Source: Alphaproteobacteria bacterium UBA6062
GTDB lineage: Bacteria; Pseudomonadota; Alphaproteobacteria; Sneathiellales; Sneathiellaceae
Length of the DNA stretch: 16,000 nt
Assembly (NCBI GenBank): GCA_002428885.1
Contig: DIYE01000102.1
Location: 1 to 16,000 of the forward strand
Direction: 5' to 3'
The notes below the pieces were generated by a model, which worked only from the letters and a program-made list of their open reading frames with translations, made no database searches and was not told the DNA's origin. Positions 13,432-16,000 of this stretch are shown here, in pieces. Made by a program: the position numbers and the translations under genes. Position 1 is the stretch's first letter. Every line of letters starts with the position of its first letter.

Positions 13432-14510
13432 TATGCCCGCCTGGCCGTCAGTTCATGAACGACATAAACAGACAGCCCCAAAACGATAAGTCCTCCTGCC
13501 TGGTGCAGGGCACCAAGACTGACAGGGACGACCGCCAGCAGGGTCCAGATACCAAGACCGATCTGCCCGAGCACAGCTAATGTCAGAAGTACAATCCCGG
13601 AGCGGGCCCGGTCCCCGATCCCCGGTATACGTCCTTTCAGATAAAGAGCGGCAACCGCCAGAAGAACAAGATAAGCGACCATCCGGTGGGTAAACTGGAT
13701 TGTGGCTATATTCTCAAGGAAATTCATATAAAGAGGCGTCAGATCAAACAGCTCTTCAGGGAGGAACCCCTCCCCCATCATCGGCCATTCATTATAAATA
13801 AATCCGGCATTCAGGCCTGCAACAAAGCCTCCGATCAGGATTTGCAGAAACACGAGGCCCAGGACAATCCGGGCCCATTTAAGAACGTTTGCAGGACGTC
13901 CCTGTGTCCCGCTTTTGGGATGCAGTAAATCCAGTGCCGTCCAGATCAATGCGCAGAAGATCAGGCAGGCCAGCCCAAGATGAGCCGTCAGACGATAATG
14001 ACTGACATCGGGATGATCCACCAGCCCGCTTTTAACCATCACCCAACCCATAACGCCCTGCGCGCCACCCAGAACAAAAAGGCCCAGCAGTCTTGGGACC
14101 AATGTCAGCCGGATTTTACCGAGAATCAGAAACAGGACAAAAGGAACAAAAAAAGCCAGGCCGATAATTCTGCCAAACAGCCGATGCCCATATTCAAAAG
14201 CAAAAATACTCTTGAATTCCCCGAGACTCATTCCCTGATTGACCTTCTGATATTCAGGAAAGGCCTTGTATTTCTCAAACTCCGCTTCCCAGGCTGTCTC
14301 CGACAACGGTGGCAACCAACCGGTCACCGGCTTCCACTCAACCATGGAAAGGCCTGAATTGGTCAAGCGTGTCACGCCTCCCAGGATCACCATGGAAAAA
14401 ACCAGCAAAGCAACCACCAGCAACCACCCGGCAATCAACCGGGCATGCTCATCTTTTTCCCGAGGCTCAGCATAAGAAGAGGAAGACAGCGTCATCATGG
14501 CGCCGAACAT
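13431..14510 (-). CDS. ctaA: Heme A synthase (Cox15/CtaA type 2)
   Basis: 359 residues, an integral membrane protein with about eight hydrophobic helices. It oxidises the C8 methyl of heme O to make heme A for aa3-type cytochrome oxidase. Family landmarks are GGVTRLTNSGLSMVEWKPV (44-62), FEYGHRLFGR with His109, YRLTAHLGL with His177, FTHRMVAYL with His275 and GALHQAGG with His336. Together the four histidines are the expected heme ligands of the two half-domains. The start is ambiguous: ATG at 14510 is abutted by GGAGGT (too close), while ATGs at 14498 and 14495 lie 13-16 bases from it; one of the latter may be used. The length fits alphaproteobacterial Cox15. Confidence 0.93.
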   Translation of the reverse strand: MFGAMMTLSSSSYAEPREKDEHARLIAGWLLVVALLVFSMVILGGVTRLTNSGLSMVEWKPVTGWLPPLSETAWEAEFEKYKAFPEYQKVNQGMSLGEFKSIFAFEYGHRLFGRIIGLAFFVPFVLFLILGKIRLTLVPRLLGLFVLGGAQGVMGWVMVKSGLVDHPDVSHYRLTAHLGLACLIFCALIWTALDLLHPKSGTQGRPANVLKWARIVLGLVFLQILIGGFVAGLNAGFIYNEWPMMGEGFLPEELFDLTPLYMNFLENIATIQFTHRMVAYLVLLAVAALYLKGRIPGIGDRARSGIVLLTLAVLGQIGLGIWTLLAVVPVSLGALHQAGGLIVLGLSVYVVHELTARRA

Positions 14511-14555
14511 ACCTCCGCTGGAATAATTTGCAATTCTTTTGGTTAAGAGACCTCA

Positions 14556-14590
14556 CGAAAAAGGCTCTGAAGCCATGCTTCAGAGCCTTT
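14556..14590 (-). terminator. Rho-independent terminator after tRNA-Pro
   Basis: A perfect 10-bp stem (GGCTCTGAAG at 14563-14572, loop of 5, CTTCAGAGCC at 14578-14587) is followed on the minus strand by TTTTTC. It lies 5 bases beyond the encoded CCA end of tRNA-Pro and before ctaA. Flanking A-T pairs extend the stem. Confidence 0.85.
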
Positions 14591-14594
14591 CAAT

Positions 14595-14671
14595 TGGTCG
14601 GGCAGGCCGGATTTGAACCGACGACCCCTTCACCCCCAGTAAAGTGCGCTACCAGGCTGCGCTACTGCCCG
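14595..14671 (-). tRNA. tRNA-Pro (anticodon GGG)
   Basis: The minus strand folds as a full cloverleaf: acceptor CGGGCAG/CTGCCCG, D-arm GCGC/GCGC with AGCCTGGTA loop, anticodon stem CTTTA/TGAAG with loop CTGGGGG giving anticodon GGG, a long-variable-free GGGTC region, T-arm GTCGG-TTCAAAT-CCGGC, discriminator A and an encoded CCA end. It decodes CCC and CCU. A good promoter and a terminator flank it. Confidence 0.96.
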
Positions 14672-14695
14672 TTAAAACAGGGGGAAGCGGCGCGC

Positions 14696-14724
14696 ACTAT
14701 AGCTTTCCTAGAAGGTCAATGCAA
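14696..14724 (-). promoter_or_regulatory. Promoter of tRNA-Pro
   Basis: On the minus strand TTGCAT (14719-14724) and TATAGT (14696-14701) are separated by exactly 17 bases. A GC-rich discriminator (GCGCGCC) follows the -10 box, as in stringently controlled stable-RNA promoters. The tRNA begins about 25 bases downstream. Confidence 0.65.
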
Positions 14725-14763
14725 TGCCAACCGGGTCTCGCACAAAAAATAATTCTGTACCGC

Positions 14764-15234
14764 TTAATCGGCCAAGAGGGAACGCAATTCCTTCAATTCA
14801 TCCAGCACTGACTGCAGCTTGTTTCTATAAAGATCATCCGTCTTTTCGGAAACCGGTTTTCCGGTTAAGGAAGGCGGAGCAACAGGTTCCGACAAGGTCA
14901 GGCTGACCGTCGGCTTCTTTGCACCGCCCGGTGCCAGCGCCTCGATATTTTCGATCTTTCCGCCCTGCTCTTTCAGGAGCTTCTGAGCCCCCTTGATCGT
15001 AAAGCCGTGCGTATAGAGGAGATCCCGAATGCCGCGGATCAGTTCCACGTCTGCCGGTCGGTAATATCGCCGACCGCCACCTCTTTTCAGAGGTTTGACA
15101 ACGGGGAATTTCGTCTCCCAGAAACGCAGTACATGCTGCGGAACATCCAGTTCTTCGGCAACTTCGCTAATCGTGCGAAAGGCATCCGGAGATTTCTGTG
15201 GTTTTTTTGTCAGTGAATTCTGTATGTCCGACAT
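14764..15234 (-). CDS. MerR-family transcriptional regulator
   Basis: 156 residues. The N-terminal winged helix-turn-helix is typical of MerR: FRTISEVAEELDVPQHVLRFWETKF (19-43), then the wing GGGRRYYRPADVELI (53-67) and helix IRGIRDLLYTHGFTIKGAQKLL (67-88). A Gly/Pro-rich linker and a short C-terminal helix DDLYRNKLQSVLDELKELRSLL follow, which could form the dimer coiled coil. There is no cysteine set for metal sensing. This gene type sits next to ihfA in many alphaproteobacteria, but its target is not established. It starts 42 bases after the ihfA stop, probably co-transcribed with ihfA. Two direct repeats lie immediately upstream. The start has GGGGC a few bases before the ATG. Confidence 0.9.
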   Translation of the reverse strand: MSDIQNSLTKKPQKSPDAFRTISEVAEELDVPQHVLRFWETKFPVVKPLKRGGGRRYYRPADVELIRGIRDLLYTHGFTIKGAQKLLKEQGGKIENIEALAPGGAKKPTVSLTLSEPVAPPSLTGKPVSEKTDDLYRNKLQSVLDELKELRSLLAD

Positions 15235-15243
15235 TCTGCCCCG

Positions 15244-15283
15244 ATACTTCCCTGTTACCGGCCCAATACTTCCTTGTTACCGG
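15244..15283. repeat. Two 18-base direct repeats upstream of the MerR-type gene
   Basis: ATACTTCCCTGTTACCGG at 15244-15261 and ATACTTCCTTGTTACCGG at 15266-15283 differ at one base and are spaced 22 bases apart, about two helical turns. The distal copy contains the ihfA stop codon; the proximal copy lies 10 bases from the regulator ATG. They could be an operator or a duplicated translation-initiation leader. Confidence 0.75.
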
Positions 15284-15576
15284 GATGTGCTATTGATCTT
15301 GTTTTTCAGCACATGCGATGCCCGGAATACCAGGACCCGTCTCGGATCAATCGGAACTTCTTCACCCGTTTTCGGATTACGGCCGACACGTCCGTTTTTC
15401 TGACGAACCTGAAGACTTCCAAAGGATGAGATCTTAACTGTCTCCCCTGCGACCAGACGATCTGCAATTTCTCCCAAAACTGCTTCGACATGATCGGCAG
15501 ACTCATTCCTGGAAAGTCCTACCTGCTGGTACAGTGCCTCGGCCAAATGTGCTCTGGTCAGTGTATTTTTGCTCAT
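15277..15576 (-). CDS. ihfA: Integration host factor subunit alpha
   Basis: 99 residues from the ATG at 15576-15574, which has GAGG about 8 bases upstream; a GTG three codons earlier (15585) is the alternative start. The protein has the HU/IHF fold: helices TRAHLAEALYQQ and ESADHVEAVLGEIADRLV, strand VKISSFGSLQVRQK, the DNA-inserting arm GRVGRNPKTGEEVPIDP with Pro68 at the intercalating tip, and the C-terminal helix RASHVLKNKIN. It pairs with IHF-beta to bend DNA by large angles in recombination and transcription. It follows fabH and precedes the MerR-type gene, the usual alphaproteobacterial arrangement. Confidence 0.95.
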   Translation of the reverse strand: MSKNTLTRAHLAEALYQQVGLSRNESADHVEAVLGEIADRLVAGETVKISSFGSLQVRQKNGRVGRNPKTGEEVPIDPRRVLVFRASHVLKNKINSTSR

Positions 15577-15603
15577 ATTTCCCACCTCGCGCCCGTTGAT
15601 ACA

Positions 15604-15631
15604 GGATTAGCACAGCAGAATAGAGCGTCAA
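15604..15631 (-). promoter_or_regulatory. Candidate promoter of ihfA
   Basis: On the minus strand TTGACG (15626-15631) and TAATCC (15604-15609) are 16 bases apart, about 28 bases before the ihfA start. The -35 box is near consensus and the -10 box is moderate. Confidence 0.45.
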
Positions 15632-15727
15632 CCGCTAACCGGCAAAAAACAATGGAAAGGTGAATAAATCAGCGATTCACTGTTAAATTAGCGGAAGCTT
15701 TTTGTTGTAAAAAGAAACAGATAGCGC

Positions 15728-15766
15728 GATTCGGAACACGTATACCGAATCTGATCAGAAGATTCG
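15728..15766 (-). promoter_or_regulatory. Overlapping inverted repeats downstream of fabH
   Basis: Three related segments lie 9-50 bases past the fabH stop. CGAATCT (15746-15752) pairs with AGATTCG (15760-15766), and CCGAATC (15745-15751) can instead pair with GATTCGG (15728-15734). The two hairpins are mutually exclusive. No T-run follows either, so this is not a normal terminator; role unknown. Confidence 0.4.
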
Positions 15767-15774
15767 CGCCGACT

Positions 15775-16000
15775 TTACCAGCGGACCAGAGCCGATCCCC
15801 ACGTGAACCCGCCGCCCACCGCTTCCAGCAAAAGAACATCCCCGCGCTTGATCCGGCCATCCCGAACGGCCTCATCCAGCGCCAGAGGAACGGATGCGGC
15901 GGACGTATTGCCATGCCGGTCAACCGTGACGACAACTTTTTCAGGCGGCATTTTAAGCTTGCAGCCCGTGCCGTCGATGATCCGCTTATTGGCCTGATGA
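15775..16000 (-). CDS. fabH: Beta-ketoacyl-ACP synthase III (C-terminal part, runs off right edge)
   Basis: The last 74 residues are visible; the frame is open to the window edge and the N-terminus with the catalytic cysteine lies outside. HQANKRIID at the very start of the visible part holds the catalytic His, and DRHGNTSAASVPLALDEA the catalytic Asn. The GGGFTWGSALVRW end is the usual FabH C-terminus. FabH condenses acetyl-CoA (or another primer) with malonyl-ACP to start type II fatty-acid synthesis. In this orientation it precedes ihfA and the MerR-type gene, as in many alphaproteobacteria. Confidence 0.95.
   Translation of the reverse strand, partial: HQANKRIIDGTGCKLKMPPEKVVVTVDRHGNTSAASVPLALDEAVRDGRIKRGDVLLLEAVGGGFTWGSALVRW

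Noticed and set aside
14309..14752. 147-residue plus-strand frame across ctaA start and tRNA-Pro
   Set aside because: It crosses the tRNA gene and is antisense to ctaA; such frames through tRNA genes are a well-known false call.
15669..15935. 88-residue minus-strand frame near fabH
   Set aside because: It is in a different frame from the clear FabH C-terminus, which contains the catalytic HQAN and HGNTS segments.

Overview
The window looks like a chromosomal segment of an alphaproteobacterium. The right end carries a typical alphaproteobacterial set in one direction: the 3' end of fabH, ihfA, a MerR-type regulator, tRNA-Pro(GGG) and the heme A synthase gene ctaA/COX15. The exact order or genus cannot be fixed from the sequence alone. 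There are no insertion sequences, integrases, CRISPR arrays or rRNA genes.

Layout. Positions 1-264 (minus) hold the N-terminal part of a PaaI-type hotdog thioesterase that runs off the left edge. Positions 440-8053 (minus) are the unusual part: four large, mutually related cytoplasmic proteins of 548-640 residues in the order B2, A2, B1, A1 (transcription direction). A1/A2 are close paralogues, B1/B2 are close paralogues, and A and B share their N- and C-terminal landmarks. The locus therefore reads as a tandem duplication of a two-gene B-A unit. A rho-independent terminator after A2 and another after A1 suggest two separate B-A transcription units. The landmark pattern (FNNSW, EDPR, EKN-FF, GSPL-GHVK, HCFY, FSDAFLL, QFATGL, SYGEND) resembles five-bladed beta-propeller glycoside phosphorylase/mannosyltransferase-like proteins (GH130/GT108 type). 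The B proteins keep these motifs; the A proteins have lost most of the putative active-site ones and instead carry acidic inserts. This is the best candidate in the window for an undescribed system.

Positions 8223-10801 (plus) form a tight operon: a crotonase-fold enoyl-CoA hydratase-like protein, a YccU-type CoA-binding protein and the O-acetylhomoserine sulfhydrylase MetY, closed by a strong terminator. A small secreted acidic protein (11045-11293, plus) converges on a VOC/glyoxalase-fold protein (11303-11680, minus).

Positions 11780-13387 (plus) form a second accessory unit: a small exported protein, a CsgG/HfaB-family outer-membrane lipoprotein overlapping it by 4 bases, and another small exported protein. 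It looks like a compact curli/holdfast-anchor type secretion module. It is followed on the minus strand by ctaA, tRNA-Pro, the MerR regulator, ihfA and fabH.

The genes right of 8.2 kb are mostly housekeeping (methionine synthesis, heme A, fatty-acid synthesis, DNA bending), while 0.4-8.1 kb is accessory. That accessory region looks more AT-rich by eye than the metY and ctaA regions.
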